Part shown: positions 8,705 to 18,989 of the stretch, one piece after another | Numbering within the stretch: position 1 is the stretch's first letter | How the letters are laid out: each line of letters starts with the position of its first letter | Assembly (NCBI RefSeq): GCF_003313385.1 | Contig: NZ_QMHN01000003.1 | Location: forward strand, 310,001-374,000 | Direction: 5' to 3' | Origin: Pedobacter chitinilyticus | GTDB taxonomy: Bacteria > Bacteroidota > Bacteroidia > Sphingobacteriales > Sphingobacteriaceae | DNA: 64,000 nucleotides | Notes under the pieces: generated by a model | What the model was told of the DNA's origin: nothing | Seen by the model: only the letters and a program-made list of their open reading frames with translations | Database searches by the model: none | Made by a program: the position numbers and the translations under genes

Positions 8705-9915
8705 ACTAGCCCAAGCAGGCGGTTTCTCACTAGCAAACAAGCACCGATAACCCCTGCTTTTTCTCCCAATTTAGACATTTTCAACTGCGTATCGTTATTC
8801 ACCAAGCTAAGGGAGTACTTATTCAATGCACTTTTAATTGGCAAACGAATGTATTCTCCTGTGGCGGCCAAGCTTCCGCCCAAAATCACCATTTCAGGAT
8901 TGAAAATGTTAATCAACACGGCAATACCTTTACCTAGCTTTTCACCTACTTCAGCTACCAACTCAATAGCCAATACATCATCGTTAATGGCTGCATCAAT
9001 AATATCGTTTAATTTGATTTCGTCTACTGGCATTCCCGATAAAACAGAAGTAGAACCTTCCGCCAGCTTTTCTTTAAATTTCCTTACCAAGGCCCATCCA
9101 GAAACTTCGGTTTCTAAACAACCTTTTTTACCGCAGCTACAAAGAATTTCATTGTTAAAGAAAGGGATGTGTCCAAACTCGCCCGCAAAACCTGATTTAC
9201 CGTAATAAAGCTGACTATTGATCATGATCCCGATACCCATCCCATAATCCATGTTTAGGAAAAGCACATTCTCTTCTTCATGTACCGCTCCCGCAGAAAA
9301 CTCTCCAAAAGCCATCGCCCTCGAGTCGTTTTCTAAAAAGATCCTAAGGCCAATATTTCTTTCGATGACCTTGCTTAATGGCTCTTCATTGAAATGGAAA
9401 AAACTATAACTGTAGCCTGTAGAATAGTTAATCCTACCCGATAAATTGAGGCCAGCACCTAATATTTTTTCTCTTTTTACAGGCGCTTCTTTTACAAAAT
9501 TATTAATAAGCTCACACAGTTGATTTAAAGATTCTTCGCTATTGTTTAAACTATAAGGGATGTTCTCCTTAATGTGCACCAAATTCTTTTGCAAATCGGT
9601 TAGCCCGATGTTAATATGTGACTTTTTAACATCCACTCCCAAAAAGTAACCAGATTCCATCACTAGGCCATAGATATTTGGTTTTCTACCTCCTCGCGAT
9701 TGTAGTTTTCCAAAATCCTTCACTAATCCTTCAGCAATTAAATCGTTCAAAACATTGTTGATTTTGGGAGTACTCAAACCAAGCTCTCCACACAAATCAG
9801 CAATGGTAGAATTGCCATTTTTACTGAAATACGCCACTATTGCCTTCTTGATGGTTACATTTTTATAGGCAACACCTGAAATGTTCTCATCACTGAGTTC
9901 GTTAAAGAAAGTCAT
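8701..9915 (-). CDS. ROK-family transcriptional repressor (NagC/Mlc-like)
   Basis: A 404-residue regulator with an N-terminal winged helix (about residues 20-80, NSTIADLCGELGLSTPKINNVL) fused to a ROK sugar-binding domain. The ROK zinc motif CSCGKKGCLE and the preceding GEFGHIPF are intact. Proteins of this build repress sugar genes and release DNA on binding a sugar or sugar phosphate, often GlcNAc-6-P in NagC relatives. It is divergent from the long operon beginning at 10095 and convergent with GH20, so it is the obvious local regulator of both blocks. The ligand is inferred from neighbours, not seen. Confidence 0.92.
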   Translation of the reverse strand: MTFFNELSDENISGVAYKNVTIKKAIVAYFSKNGNSTIADLCGELGLSTPKINNVLNDLIAEGLVKDFGKLQSRGGRKPNIYGLVMESGYFLGVDVKKSHINIGLTDLQKNLVHIKENIPYSLNNSEESLNQLCELINNFVKEAPVKREKILGAGLNLSGRINYSTGYSYSFFHFNEEPLSKVIERNIGLRIFLENDSRAMAFGEFSAGAVHEEENVLFLNMDYGMGIGIMINSQLYYGKSGFAGEFGHIPFFNNEILCSCGKKGCLETEVSGWALVRKFKEKLAEGSTSVLSGMPVDEIKLNDIIDAAINDDVLAIELVAEVGEKLGKGIAVLINIFNPEMVILGGSLAATGEYIRLPIKSALNKYSLSLVNNDTQLKMSKLGEKAGVIGACLLVRNRLLGLV

Positions 9916-9916
9916 T

Positions 9917-9928
9917 TTTATTAATAAA
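9917..9928. promoter_or_regulatory. Possible ROK operator palindrome
   Basis: TTTATTAATAAA is a perfect 12-bp palindrome starting two bases before the ROK gene start, inside the 179-bp divergent region. AT-rich palindromes are typical of NagC/Mlc-type sites, so autoregulation is plausible. The whole spacer is very AT-rich, which weakens the case. It also holds a looser A/T dyad near 10011-10055 and two TTAGAAT direct repeats. Confidence 0.3.
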
Positions 9929-10094
9929 TTTTAAAAATCAAAATTAGAATAATATCTCACTAAACCTAACAAATAGACTGTTTTTATTAGAATTCTCATC
10001 ATCTTGAAATTAAAAAATTAAAAAAATAATGTTACACTTATTAATTTTTTTAAAAAAGTATTTATATTTAACCCTTCAACCAGCAAAGGCCTAC

Positions 10095-11105
10095 ATGAAC
10101 AGACTAACCTCAATTGCAACCGCATTGGCATTAACTGCTTCGATATGTGCGTGCAGTAAATCTAATTCTGGAGATTATCACCCAAAACAGGAGATAGTTC
10201 CTGTAGACTCTACAGCATTAACTGTTTTGCCTGCGGATTGGAAAAAGGCAGTACATTTAATGAAGGACTTCCCTACGGGTATTCAGGTCTATCTTAACAA
10301 AAAAGCTATTAACAGCAAAACCACTTTATTATATGCCGTGGTTTTTGATCCAAAACTGATTGAATTAAAGCCTATCGTTTCTGCCACCAACAAAAAGGTG
10401 AGTGATTTTTACCAAGAGGAGATTGGGAAAAAATTTGCATGTATCAATGGCGGCTTTTTTGGCACTAATACTTCTTACAGCCTAAGTATATTTAATGGTG
10501 TCGTAAGCGCCATCAACATTAAATCGTTGACCAGACCTTATAACAGTGTCAATGCAACCTATTATCCTACTCGTGCCGCTTTTGGTTTAACCGCCAATAA
10601 TACAGCAGAAGTGGTCTGGGTTTATCATGTAGGTGCAGGAAACGGTACAGTTTACAGCTATCCAACGCCATCTCCAAATCTGCTTAACACCGCACCCCAA
10701 AGTGTACCTAATGCAAACTTCCCAGCTGGCGGAAGTATTTGGAATGTAAATAGTGCCATTGGTGGTTCTCCAATGCTCATCAAAAACGGAAACATTAACA
10801 TTACCGACGAAGAAGAACTCATTGTGATCGACAACAATTCGTCCAGAGCCAGATCTGCCATAGGCTACACCGCCAATAACAAAGTCATTCTGCTTGCGGC
10901 AGAAGGAAATAATACGAGTGGAGCAGCAGGACTAACCCTCGCAGAGGTCGCTCAAGCCATGAAAGAAATGGGTTGTGTTGGCGCCGTTAATTTAGATGGT
11001 GGTGGCTCAACAGCACTTTACGTTAACGGCGTACATACCGTAAAACCCTCTGACGCAGCAGGCGAAAGACCAGTAGTTACGGCACTCATCCTTAAAAGCA
11101 AATAA
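10095..11105 (+). CDS. Phosphodiester glycosidase family lipoprotein (NAGPA-like, PF09992)
   Basis: A 336-residue protein of the family of lysosomal 'uncovering enzyme', which hydrolyses GlcNAc linked through a phosphodiester. The lipoprotein signal is MNRLTSIATALALTASICAC with the acylated cysteine in the lipobox. Family landmarks are CINGGFFGT, AAFGL, AIGGSPMLIKNG and the C-terminal NLDGGGSTALYVNG. The start at 10095 is chosen because the lipobox follows it; in-frame extension to 10029 lacks support. First gene of the long operon, 6 bases before the FAD oxidoreductase. The substrate could be another phosphate-linked or related sugar. Confidence 0.88.
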   Translation: MNRLTSIATALALTASICACSKSNSGDYHPKQEIVPVDSTALTVLPADWKKAVHLMKDFPTGIQVYLNKKAINSKTTLLYAVVFDPKLIELKPIVSATNKKVSDFYQEEIGKKFACINGGFFGTNTSYSLSIFNGVVSAINIKSLTRPYNSVNATYYPTRAAFGLTANNTAEVVWVYHVGAGNGTVYSYPTPSPNLLNTAPQSVPNANFPAGGSIWNVNSAIGGSPMLIKNGNINITDEEELIVIDNNSSRARSAIGYTANNKVILLAAEGNNTSGAAGLTLAEVAQAMKEMGCVGAVNLDGGGSTALYVNGVHTVKPSDAAGERPVVTALILKSK

Positions 11106-11111
11106 CCAAGT

Positions 11112-12995
11112 ATGAATATAAAATTTACCAAATTCTTTGTTTTCGGTCTTTTGCTAAGCTGTTATTCGGCTTTTGCACAAGTAAACCATCAAACAGATGT
11201 GTTAATTATTGGAGGCGGTGCCAGCGGCACAACGGCTGCCATCCAATCGGCCCGCATGGGGGTGAAAGTATTAGTGGTGGAGGAAACCGAATGGCTAGGA
11301 GGCATGCTCACTTCGGCTGGCGTTTCGGCTATTGATGGTAACCATAATATGCCATCGGGCTTGTGGGGCGAGTTTAGACAACACCTTTATGATTATTACG
11401 GTGGTCCTAAGGAAGTAGAAACAGGATGGGTAAGCAACACCCTTTTCGAGCCTTCTTTTGGCAATATCACGCTAAAAAAGATGGCCCAAAACGAAAATTT
11501 AAGCATTTGGTATAAAAGCAGTTTAAGCAACATCTCCAAAAACGGCAAACTTTGGCTAGCCGAAATCAACAATAAAGGCAAAAAACAAACTGTAGAAGCA
11601 AAAGTGGTAATTGACGCCACAGAACTGGGCGACGTAATGGCCAAATTGAAAATTCCTTATCGTGTTGGAATGGACAGTCGCTATGATACAGGAGAAAGTT
11701 TTGCTCCAGAGAAAGCCAACAACATTATCCAAGATTTAACCTACGTGGTGATTTTGAAAGATTTTGGACCTAATGCCAATAAGACCATCAAAAAACCTGA
11801 AGGCTACGACCCAAAGGAGTTTGATTGCTGCTGCGATGTTCAAGATCCTGCTTCGCATGACAACACCCCAAAAATTGATTGCAGCCAAATGATTACCTAC
11901 GGCAAATTGCCCAACGGCAAATACATGATCAATTGGCCTAAATGCGGTAACGATATCTATTTAAACATTATTGAAATGAACGATGCAGAGCGCAAAGAGG
12001 CTTTGAAAAAAGCTAAACTACATAGCTTGCGTTTCATCTATCATTTACAAACCAAATTAGGTTTTAAAAATTTAGGCATTGCCGATGATGAGTTTCCAAC
12101 TGCTGATCGTTTGCCAATGATTGCTTATCACAGGGAATCTCGTCGTTTAAACGGTCAGGTAACTTTAGCCTTAAATGATGTGACTTCGCCCTACACTCAA
12201 AAAACAGCATTATATAGAACGGGTGTTGCCGTTGGCGATTATACCATCGATCATCACCACCTTAAAAATCCAGATGCGCCACAAATTGATTTTGTGAAAA
12301 TTAAAGTTCCTTCATACAACATTCCTCTGGGCGCTTTGGTTCCCAAAACAGGAGAAGGCTTAATTGTGGCTGAGAAAAGCATCAGCGTAACCAATATTGT
12401 AGCTGGGGCTAGCCGCTTACAACCTGTGGTGCTAGGTATTGGTCAGGCCGCTGGAGCATTGGCTGCCACAGCAGTACTTAGCAACACCGATCCTGCAAAC
12501 ATAAACATTAGAGCCGTTCAAAATGCCTTGTTAGAAAGCAAAGCTTATTTAATGCCTTTCATTGATGTAAAACCGAATGATCCTTCTTTCAAAGTCATCC
12601 AAAAGATTGGGGCAACAGGCATTTTAAAAGGGACAGGACTTTCTTACAAATGGGCCAACCAAACGTGGTTTTATCCTGAGCTTCCAGTAAGCGAGTGGGA
12701 TTTGGTTAACGGCCTAAAAGCTTTCTATCCGCCTTTTGAGGAAATACATCCTTCGGGAAATTTAAGCACTGCCGATTACTTGACAAAAGTGGTGAAAGCC
12801 ATCAGCAAAAAAGAAGTAAAAACGGATCAAATCCTTGCCTATTTAAAACAACAAAACTTTAATGGCCTAACTGCCGAGAGTACATTAACCAGAAGAATGG
12901 TTAGCCACGTGCTAGACCAGTTTCTAAATCCTTTTAACATGGAAATAGATTTCACTGGAAAAACAAAACAAGCAACTAACAACCTAACAAATTAA
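11112..12995 (+). CDS. Secreted FAD-dependent oxidoreductase (PF12831 type)
   Basis: A 627-residue flavoprotein with an export signal (ending SAFAQV) and an N-terminal Rossmann motif DVLIIGGGASGTTAA with GGGASG at 34-39. WLGGMLTSAGVSAIDGNH is typical of the FAD_oxidored family, which is common in Bacteroidota glycan loci but lacks a settled reaction. A Cys-rich segment (FDCCCDVQDP) lies near residue 238. The C-terminal third is not part of the flavin domain. The neighbours are NAGPA upstream (6 bases) and SusC downstream (9 bases). Oxidation of a sugar or its decoration in the periplasm is my inference. An exported FAD enzyme needs folding after or during export, which is unusual. Confidence 0.85.
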   Translation: MNIKFTKFFVFGLLLSCYSAFAQVNHQTDVLIIGGGASGTTAAIQSARMGVKVLVVEETEWLGGMLTSAGVSAIDGNHNMPSGLWGEFRQHLYDYYGGPKEVETGWVSNTLFEPSFGNITLKKMAQNENLSIWYKSSLSNISKNGKLWLAEINNKGKKQTVEAKVVIDATELGDVMAKLKIPYRVGMDSRYDTGESFAPEKANNIIQDLTYVVILKDFGPNANKTIKKPEGYDPKEFDCCCDVQDPASHDNTPKIDCSQMITYGKLPNGKYMINWPKCGNDIYLNIIEMNDAERKEALKKAKLHSLRFIYHLQTKLGFKNLGIADDEFPTADRLPMIAYHRESRRLNGQVTLALNDVTSPYTQKTALYRTGVAVGDYTIDHHHLKNPDAPQIDFVKIKVPSYNIPLGALVPKTGEGLIVAEKSISVTNIVAGASRLQPVVLGIGQAAGALAATAVLSNTDPANINIRAVQNALLESKAYLMPFIDVKPNDPSFKVIQKIGATGILKGTGLSYKWANQTWFYPELPVSEWDLVNGLKAFYPPFEEIHPSGNLSTADYLTKVVKAISKKEVKTDQILAYLKQQNFNGLTAESTLTRRMVSHVLDQFLNPFNMEIDFTGKTKQATNNLTN

Positions 12996-13004
12996 TAATT
13001 AACC

Positions 13005-16000
13005 ATGAAGAAACGATTTTCAGTAAGAAAAGAAGGCTTTCTCGCCCTATTAGCAATACTGCTATTCACTTTCACTAGTTCCGTAATGGCCCAAACAAAG
13101 GTAAGCGGAACAGTAAATGATGATCAGGGAGAAATTCTTACGGGGGTAAGTGTTTTGGTAAAAGGCACCAAAATAAGCACCACCACCAACCAAGATGGTA
13201 AATTCCAAATTACCCTGCCTGCTGGCTCAACCACTTTAGTATTTAGCTATTTGGGCTACGAAACTAAAGAGGCCCTTGCCACAGGAGGAGACCTTAAAAT
13301 TAGCCTTAAATCAAGCGTATCTACGCTTAACGATGTAGTGGTGATTGGCTATGGTACTTCTTCCAAAAAAGATTTGACAGGATCAGTGGGTACGGTTAAT
13401 ATTTCGGACTTACAAAAAGCGCCCGTAAAATCATTTGACGAAGCTTTGGCAGGTCGTGTCGCTGGTGTACAGGTAACTTCAAGTGAAGGACAACCAGGTT
13501 CGGCCATCAACATTACCATTCGTGGTAATAACTCCGTAACGCAAAATAACTATCCGTTGGTGGTTATTGACGGGATTATCTTCGAAGATCCAAACAATCT
13601 TTCTGTTAACCCTTTGAATACGATTGATCCAAATGATATTGAATCGATCACCATTTTAAAAGATGCTTCATCAACGGCCATTTATGGTGCCAGAGGTTCC
13701 AATGGCGTAGTAATGGTTACCACTAAAAGAGGTAAAGAAGGTACGCCAACCATTAGTTATAATGGCTACTACGGACTTCAAGAAAACAGAAAAAGGGTAG
13801 AAACACTTTCTCCATACGAGTTTGTAAAACTTCAAAATGAGATTGACCCAGTAAGAACTAAAAACTTATACTTCGTTAACAACATGACCCTAGAAAACTA
13901 TAGAGGTTTGAAGGGCATTAATTGGGAAGATGAAGTTACCCGCGTTGCCCCTATGCAAAACCATTATTTAAACTTAATGGGCGGAAATAAAAAGACAAAA
14001 TACAGTGCGTCACTTTCCTATACTGGACAAGACGGTATTTTATTAAACTCTGGCTTCAATCGCTTACAAGGCAAATTTGCATTGGACCAGGAAGTTTCAG
14101 ATCGACTAAAAGTAGGGTTGACGGCTACCTATTCGGGGGTTAAGAATTATGGTAGCCCCACCTCTACTGGTAATTTTAGCAACGAGATCAACTTGTTGTT
14201 TAGCGTTTGGGCTTTTAGGCCTTTAGCGGTAAACCCAGCCACCAATTTATTGGATTTGGCAAATGACCCAGAGGTAGAGCAAGCTAGCAATTTTACTTTT
14301 AACCCAATTCTTACGGTAAGAAATGAGCTAAGAGAGAATTCTGGTGATAACTTAGCAGCCAATGGATACATTGAGTATCAAATTACCAAAGACCTGAAAT
14401 TTAAAACCGTAGCCAGCTTAAATAAAGGCGCAAGAGTTTACGATGTTTTCAATGGTTCGATGTCTAGAAGTGGTATTGCTGGAAATTATTTGGTGAATGG
14501 TAGCAAAACGTACCTTAACTCAAATACTTGGCAAAGCTACAGCACGCTTAGCTATGCAAAAAGATTAAACAAGAACAATTACCTTGATGTAATGGGTGGT
14601 TTTACGCTGGAAGAAAGTAACAACACTTCTTTTGGAGCTGCTGCTGTATTACTTCCTAACGAAAGTTTAGGATTAAGTGGCTTAGATGAAGGGAATCCGT
14701 TAAACATTACCTCATTAACTTCAAAATCTAGGATGTCCAGCTTTATTGGTAGGGCTAACTATAAATTGTATGATCGTTACTTGTTCACCGCTACTTTCAG
14801 GGCAGATGGTTCTTCTCGTTTCTTGAACAGCAACAGATGGGGCTTCTTCCATTCTGGAGCTTTCGCTTGGCAGATCAACAACGAAGAGTTCATGAAAAAC
14901 ATCAGGGCAATTTCAAGCGCCAAACTACGTGTTTCTTATGGTACTACCGGAAATAATGGCGTAGGCAATTTTGCGGCTCATCCGGCATTAAGTTTTGCTA
15001 ACCCAGATGGCACTTATACGGTAAACAATTTCCCTAGCTACACCTTTGGCGGAGCAGACAATAAAGGTTTGGTATACTCGTCATTAGGTAATGAAGACTT
15101 AAGATGGGAAGTAACCAAACAAACGGATATGGGTTTAGATTTGGGCTTCCTCAAACAACGTTTAACGTTAGAAGTTGATCTTTATAGAAAGGTTACCAAA
15201 AGGTTATTGCTTAATGCGCCAATGTCACCAAGTACTGGCTACAATAGAGTATTCAAAAACATTGGAAAAGTACAGAACCAAGGTTTAGAGATTACCATTG
15301 GTGGCACACCAATTCAAACTAAAGATTTTACTTGGACCAGTTCATTCAACATTGCCTTTAACCGTAACAAAGTCCTTGGTTTAACCGATAACCAATTGTA
15401 CATGCTTACCGCACAAGGCTGGGGTGATGACTGGAAAAACATTCCAGGATATATTGCTAAAATCAACGAACCTATTGCTCAATTTTATGGTTTAATTTAT
15501 GCTGGAACCTATAAATACGAAGATTTCGATTTATTGGGTGGTAATTATACCTTAAAAGATAACGTTCCTTCAAATGGTGGTGCAAGGGCCAATGTTAAAC
15601 CAGGCGATGTAAAATATATAGACCTTGATGGAGATGGACAAATTACAGAAGCGGATAAAACTGTTATTGGAAATCCTAATCCAGTTCACATTGGTGGTTT
15701 TTCTAACAACTTTAGCTACAAAGGATTTGATTTAGGTATCTTCTTCCAATGGTCTTATGGTAATGATATCATCAACGCCAACCGTATCATGTTTGAATCC
15801 TCTTACAAATATGGCTACAACCAATATGCCACTTACGCCGACAGATGGTCTCCAGAAAACCCAACTTCCGACATCCCAGGTGTTGCAGCAGGAAGAGGTT
15901 CTTCATTGAAAGCTTACTCTACACGCATCATCGAGGATGGTTCTTTCTTAAGATTAAAAACTGTTTCATTGGGTTATACGCTACCTTCTGGATGGTTACA

Positions 16001-16184
16001 AAAATCAAAAGTATTTAAAACAGGCAGGGTATACGTAGCTGCTCAAAACTTGTACACTTGGACCAAGTATTCTGGTTACGATCCAGAGGTATCGGTTAGA
16101 AACAGTGCGCTAACTCCAGGTTTCGACTACTCGGCTTATCCTAGAGCCAGAACCATCACTTTTGGTGTTAACACAACTTTTTAA
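13005..16184 (+). CDS. SusC-like TonB-dependent outer-membrane transporter
   Basis: A 1059-residue outer-membrane importer of oligosaccharides, driven by TonB. After the signal peptide comes a carboxypeptidase-regulatory-like domain (about 30-115; VSGTVNDDQGEILTGVSVLVKG). The SusC signature DVVVIGYGT leads into the plug domain (KAPVKSFDEALAGRVAGVQV, IRGNNSV, YGARGSNGVV), then a 22-strand barrel ending in the aromatic TFGVNTTF. Length is normal. It is paired with SusD 19 bases downstream. The substrate is probably an oligosaccharide with N-acetylhexosamine, judging by the neighbours. Confidence 0.97.
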   Translation: MKKRFSVRKEGFLALLAILLFTFTSSVMAQTKVSGTVNDDQGEILTGVSVLVKGTKISTTTNQDGKFQITLPAGSTTLVFSYLGYETKEALATGGDLKISLKSSVSTLNDVVVIGYGTSSKKDLTGSVGTVNISDLQKAPVKSFDEALAGRVAGVQVTSSEGQPGSAINITIRGNNSVTQNNYPLVVIDGIIFEDPNNLSVNPLNTIDPNDIESITILKDASSTAIYGARGSNGVVMVTTKRGKEGTPTISYNGYYGLQENRKRVETLSPYEFVKLQNEIDPVRTKNLYFVNNMTLENYRGLKGINWEDEVTRVAPMQNHYLNLMGGNKKTKYSASLSYTGQDGILLNSGFNRLQGKFALDQEVSDRLKVGLTATYSGVKNYGSPTSTGNFSNEINLLFSVWAFRPLAVNPATNLLDLANDPEVEQASNFTFNPILTVRNELRENSGDNLAANGYIEYQITKDLKFKTVASLNKGARVYDVFNGSMSRSGIAGNYLVNGSKTYLNSNTWQSYSTLSYAKRLNKNNYLDVMGGFTLEESNNTSFGAAAVLLPNESLGLSGLDEGNPLNITSLTSKSRMSSFIGRANYKLYDRYLFTATFRADGSSRFLNSNRWGFFHSGAFAWQINNEEFMKNIRAISSAKLRVSYGTTGNNGVGNFAAHPALSFANPDGTYTVNNFPSYTFGGADNKGLVYSSLGNEDLRWEVTKQTDMGLDLGFLKQRLTLEVDLYRKVTKRLLLNAPMSPSTGYNRVFKNIGKVQNQGLEITIGGTPIQTKDFTWTSSFNIAFNRNKVLGLTDNQLYMLTAQGWGDDWKNIPGYIAKINEPIAQFYGLIYAGTYKYEDFDLLGGNYTLKDNVPSNGGARANVKPGDVKYIDLDGDGQITEADKTVIGNPNPVHIGGFSNNFSYKGFDLGIFFQWSYGNDIINANRIMFESSYKYGYNQYATYADRWSPENPTSDIPGVAAGRGSSLKAYSTRIIEDGSFLRLKTVSLGYTLPSGWLQKSKVFKTGRVYVAAQNLYTWTKYSGYDPEVSVRNSALTPGFDYSAYPRARTITFGVNTTF

Positions 16185-16203
16185 TCATTCCTAATAGATA
16201 AAA

Positions 16204-18018
16204 ATGATGAAACGTATTTTAATTCTACTATTTGTATCGGTACTCTCTCTAAGTTCTTGCGAAAAGTTCTTAGCCATTGCCCCTACCGATTCTTTGGCTC
16301 CAGCCAACTACTATAATACTGAAGCCGACATCAATGCTGCCTTAACTGGTGTATATGATGTATTGGGTAAAAACGCCACTTACGGAAGATCTTTCTACTT
16401 CGAAATGGACGTAGCTGATGACGCATTTATTGCGCTATCTTCTTGGACACAGGATATTGGCCTGTATAACTATAATCCTTCAGACACCAAGCTAACAGAC
16501 GCTTGGACCACTTTGTACAACGGGATTAATAGAGCAAACATGCTTTTAGAAAATATTGATAAAGCAAAAATGGATGCAACTAAGAAAAACGCAGCCAAAG
16601 GGGAAGCTTTATTTTTAAGAGCCTACTATTATTTTGTTTTAACCACCAATTGGGGAAATGTGCCTTTGCGTCTTGCGTCAACTAAAACACCTGATGACGT
16701 AAATTTTGCCAACACTCCTGCCAAAACTATTTACGAGCAAATTGTAAAAGATATGGAGACCGCAGCTGATATGGTCAATCCAATATCTAATTACACTTAC
16801 AGTAGCCGTGTAACCAAATCTGTGGTTTGGGGCATGTTAGCTCGTGTAAATCTTAAAATGGCTGGTGCTCCATTGTTGGATGCTACTCGTTACAGCGAGG
16901 TAGTGAAATGGGCAGAGAAAGTAAAAACTGCCGGCCACAGCTTAAATCCAAGCTATTCACAAGTTTTCATTAACATGTGCCAAGACAAATACGACACCAA
17001 AGAAGTGCTTTGGGAAGTAGAGTTTAACAAGAAAAATGGCACACAGGAAGAAGAAGGTGCACTAGGTTCAATCAATGGTATTGGCGCAAACGCCTCTCTT
17101 GGCTATAGCTACGGTGCAAAACATACCACCGAAAAGTATTACAATAGCTTTACTGATGGTGATTTACGTCGTGATTGGAACATTAGCCCTTATTACTACG
17201 CCGCTGACAACTCTCGCGTAGGTTATGGCCCAACACAAATCTATAACCGTTACGATGCTAAATGGAGACGTGAGTATGAAACCGCAACACCTAAATTTAA
17301 CGGAACAACGAGCATTAACTTCCCATTATTAAGATATTCTGATGTATTGTTGATGTTGGCCGAAGCAGAAAATGAACTAAATGGTCCAACGACCAAGGCT
17401 TTTGATGCCATTAATGAAGTGCGTCGTCGTGCTTTTGGCAAAACATTAACGAATGCAGAGATGGTAAAATCTGTCGCAGTAACTGCTGGTGGTGCCAACT
17501 ATACCGTAGCGCCAACCGTAACCATTAGCGGAGGCGGAGGAACTGGCGCTAAAGCAACCGCTACCGTAGCCTCTGGAAAAGTAACAGCAGTATATGTAAC
17601 AGACATGGGAACAGGCTATACAAGTGCACCAACCATCACCTTCACTGGAGGATATGCTACAGGAGCAACCGTTGCTAGTGGAGCAGCAGCTACAGCGACC
17701 TTAACCAACACACAAACGGCAAATCACGATTTAAGCCTTACGACTACAGCAACGAAAGAAGATTTCCGTACTGCAGTAAGAAACGAAAGATCGTGGGAAC
17801 TGGGTTATGAGGGTTTAAGAAGATTTGACCTGATCCGTTGGGGTGTTTTCTATGAAACCATGAGAGCCCTCGCTAATGAAATTGCAACGACTGCACCTGC
17901 GGCTTACACTTATGCAGCAAAATCAGCGCAAAACGTTTCAGAGAAAGATGTATTGTTCGCCATTCCAGCGAACGAGCTTAGCTTAAACAAATTAATTATT
18001 CCAAATAAAGGCTGGTAA
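16204..18018 (+). CDS. SusD/RagB surface lipoprotein with an inserted glycine-rich repeat domain
   Basis: A 604-residue glycan-binding lipoprotein that forms the lid on SusC. The lipobox is LSLSSC. SusD/RagB landmarks: N-terminal [20 protein letters not shown]-like helices ([15 protein letters not shown]), and C-terminal [22 protein letters not shown]. Residues about 420-500 are odd: between EVRRRAFGK and the conserved [14 protein letters not shown] lies a segment rich in G, T, A and V with two copies of a GxxYTxAPTxTxxGG motif (433-444 and 472-483). It resembles beta-ribbon repeats in adhesins and tail proteins, not SusD itself. The reading frame is intact. Two ATGs are possible (16204, 16207). 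Confidence 0.96.
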   Translation: MMKRILILLFVSVLSLSSCEKFLAIAPTDSLAPANYYNTEADINAALTGVYDVLGKNATYGRSFYFEMDVADDAFIALSSWTQDIGLYNYNPSDTKLTDAWTTLYNGINRANMLLENIDKAKMDATKKNAAKGEALFLRAYYYFVLTTNWGNVPLRLASTKTPDDVNFANTPAKTIYEQIVKDMETAADMVNPISNYTYSSRVTKSVVWGMLARVNLKMAGAPLLDATRYSEVVKWAEKVKTAGHSLNPSYSQVFINMCQDKYDTKEVLWEVEFNKKNGTQEEEGALGSINGIGANASLGYSYGAKHTTEKYYNSFTDGDLRRDWNISPYYYAADNSRVGYGPTQIYNRYDAKWRREYETATPKFNGTTSINFPLLRYSDVLLMLAEAENELNGPTTKAFDAINEVRRRAFGKTLTNAEMVKSVAVTAGGANYTVAPTVTISGGGGTGAKATATVASGKVTAVYVTDMGTGYTSAPTITFTGGYATGATVASGAAATATLTNTQTANHDLSLTTTATKEDFRTAVRNERSWELGYEGLRRFDLIRWGVFYETMRALANEIATTAPAAYTYAAKSAQNVSEKDVLFAIPANELSLNKLIIPNKGW

Positions 18019-18043
18019 TAATAATTAACTAAAAAATATTGTC

Positions 18044-18955
18044 ATGAATAAATTAAAATATATCCTTGGCTTGCTTTTAATTCCGGCTGTATATGCTTGT
18101 AAAAAAGATACGCCTGATGCACCAACCTTTAATGTGGTGACCAGCAAGGCAGAATACAACTTAGCCGATTCGGTAGAATTTCAAATGTCGGGTTATGCAG
18201 ATGTTATTGGCTTTTACTCTGGTGAAGCTGGAAAAGAATATCGTTACAGAAACCGTTTGGAATCAGATCAAGGAAAAATGCACTTGAACATCCAAACCCA
18301 AGTTTTGTATGGTACGCAGGCCAATAACTTAAGCCTATTATACTCTACTGATTTTGACAACATCTACTCCGTAGACGGAATTAGTAAAGCAACGTGGAAA
18401 GACATTACCAATCGTTTTACGCTTTCAACGGCGGCAGCTGGTGCTGTTGGAACGGCTGTTACTTCGGCCGACGTAGACCTTTCTGATTTGCCCATTTCTG
18501 GAAAGCCGATTTTTTTCGCATTCAAATGGGTAGGACAAGCAAGTACTACTGCTGCTCTTGGAGGAAGAACCTGGAGAGTTCCTGCGTTTAACCTTACCAA
18601 CAAAACCGCAAGCGGAACATCAACCATTGCCACCGTTACCTCTGCTTCGTGGCTTGCTATTGATGTAAAAAACACTGCTAACAAATGGACCATCCAATCT
18701 ACCACGCCATTTTTATACTTCGCACCAAACAGTACCCTTACTGAATCGGAAGATTGGGCGGTGTCTAAAGCCTTGTTTCCAAATAAGGTTAGCCCTGATG
18801 TTAGTGTGAACATAAAAGCTTACACGGATAGAATGAAGAACTACAAATATAAGTTCAGCAAGGCAGGCGTATACACCGTAACTTTTATTGCCAAAAACGG
18901 ATTAAACGGCAACGTTAAAGAAGTGGTGAAAGAATTGACCGTTACCATTAAATAA
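18044..18955 (+). CDS. DUF5017 surface lipoprotein
   Basis: A 303-residue lipoprotein with lipobox AVYAC in the first 20 residues. The body matches DUF5017 (ADSVEFQMSGYADVIGFYSGEAGKEYRYR, later PIFFAFKWVGQAS), a beta-sandwich family encoded next to SusD in many Bacteroidota glycan loci. Such proteins usually bind glycan at the cell surface, comparable to SusE/SusF. It follows SusD by 25 bases in the same operon. No enzyme motif is seen. Confidence 0.88.
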   Translation: MNKLKYILGLLLIPAVYACKKDTPDAPTFNVVTSKAEYNLADSVEFQMSGYADVIGFYSGEAGKEYRYRNRLESDQGKMHLNIQTQVLYGTQANNLSLLYSTDFDNIYSVDGISKATWKDITNRFTLSTAAAGAVGTAVTSADVDLSDLPISGKPIFFAFKWVGQASTTAALGGRTWRVPAFNLTNKTASGTSTIATVTSASWLAIDVKNTANKWTIQSTTPFLYFAPNSTLTESEDWAVSKALFPNKVSPDVSVNIKAYTDRMKNYKYKFSKAGVYTVTFIAKNGLNGNVKEVVKELTVTIK

Positions 18956-18989
18956 CCGTTTGAAGCTACACCATGCATATCTTTAAAAG

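Noticed and set aside
11112..12995. Fumarate reductase or succinate dehydrogenase flavoprotein
   Set aside because: The active-site blocks of that family are missing and the protein has a signal peptide; the GGMLTSAGVSAIDG block fits PF12831.
17461..17720. Frameshift or assembly error in SusD
   Set aside because: Frame and codon use continue without a break, and the conserved SusD helices resume afterwards.
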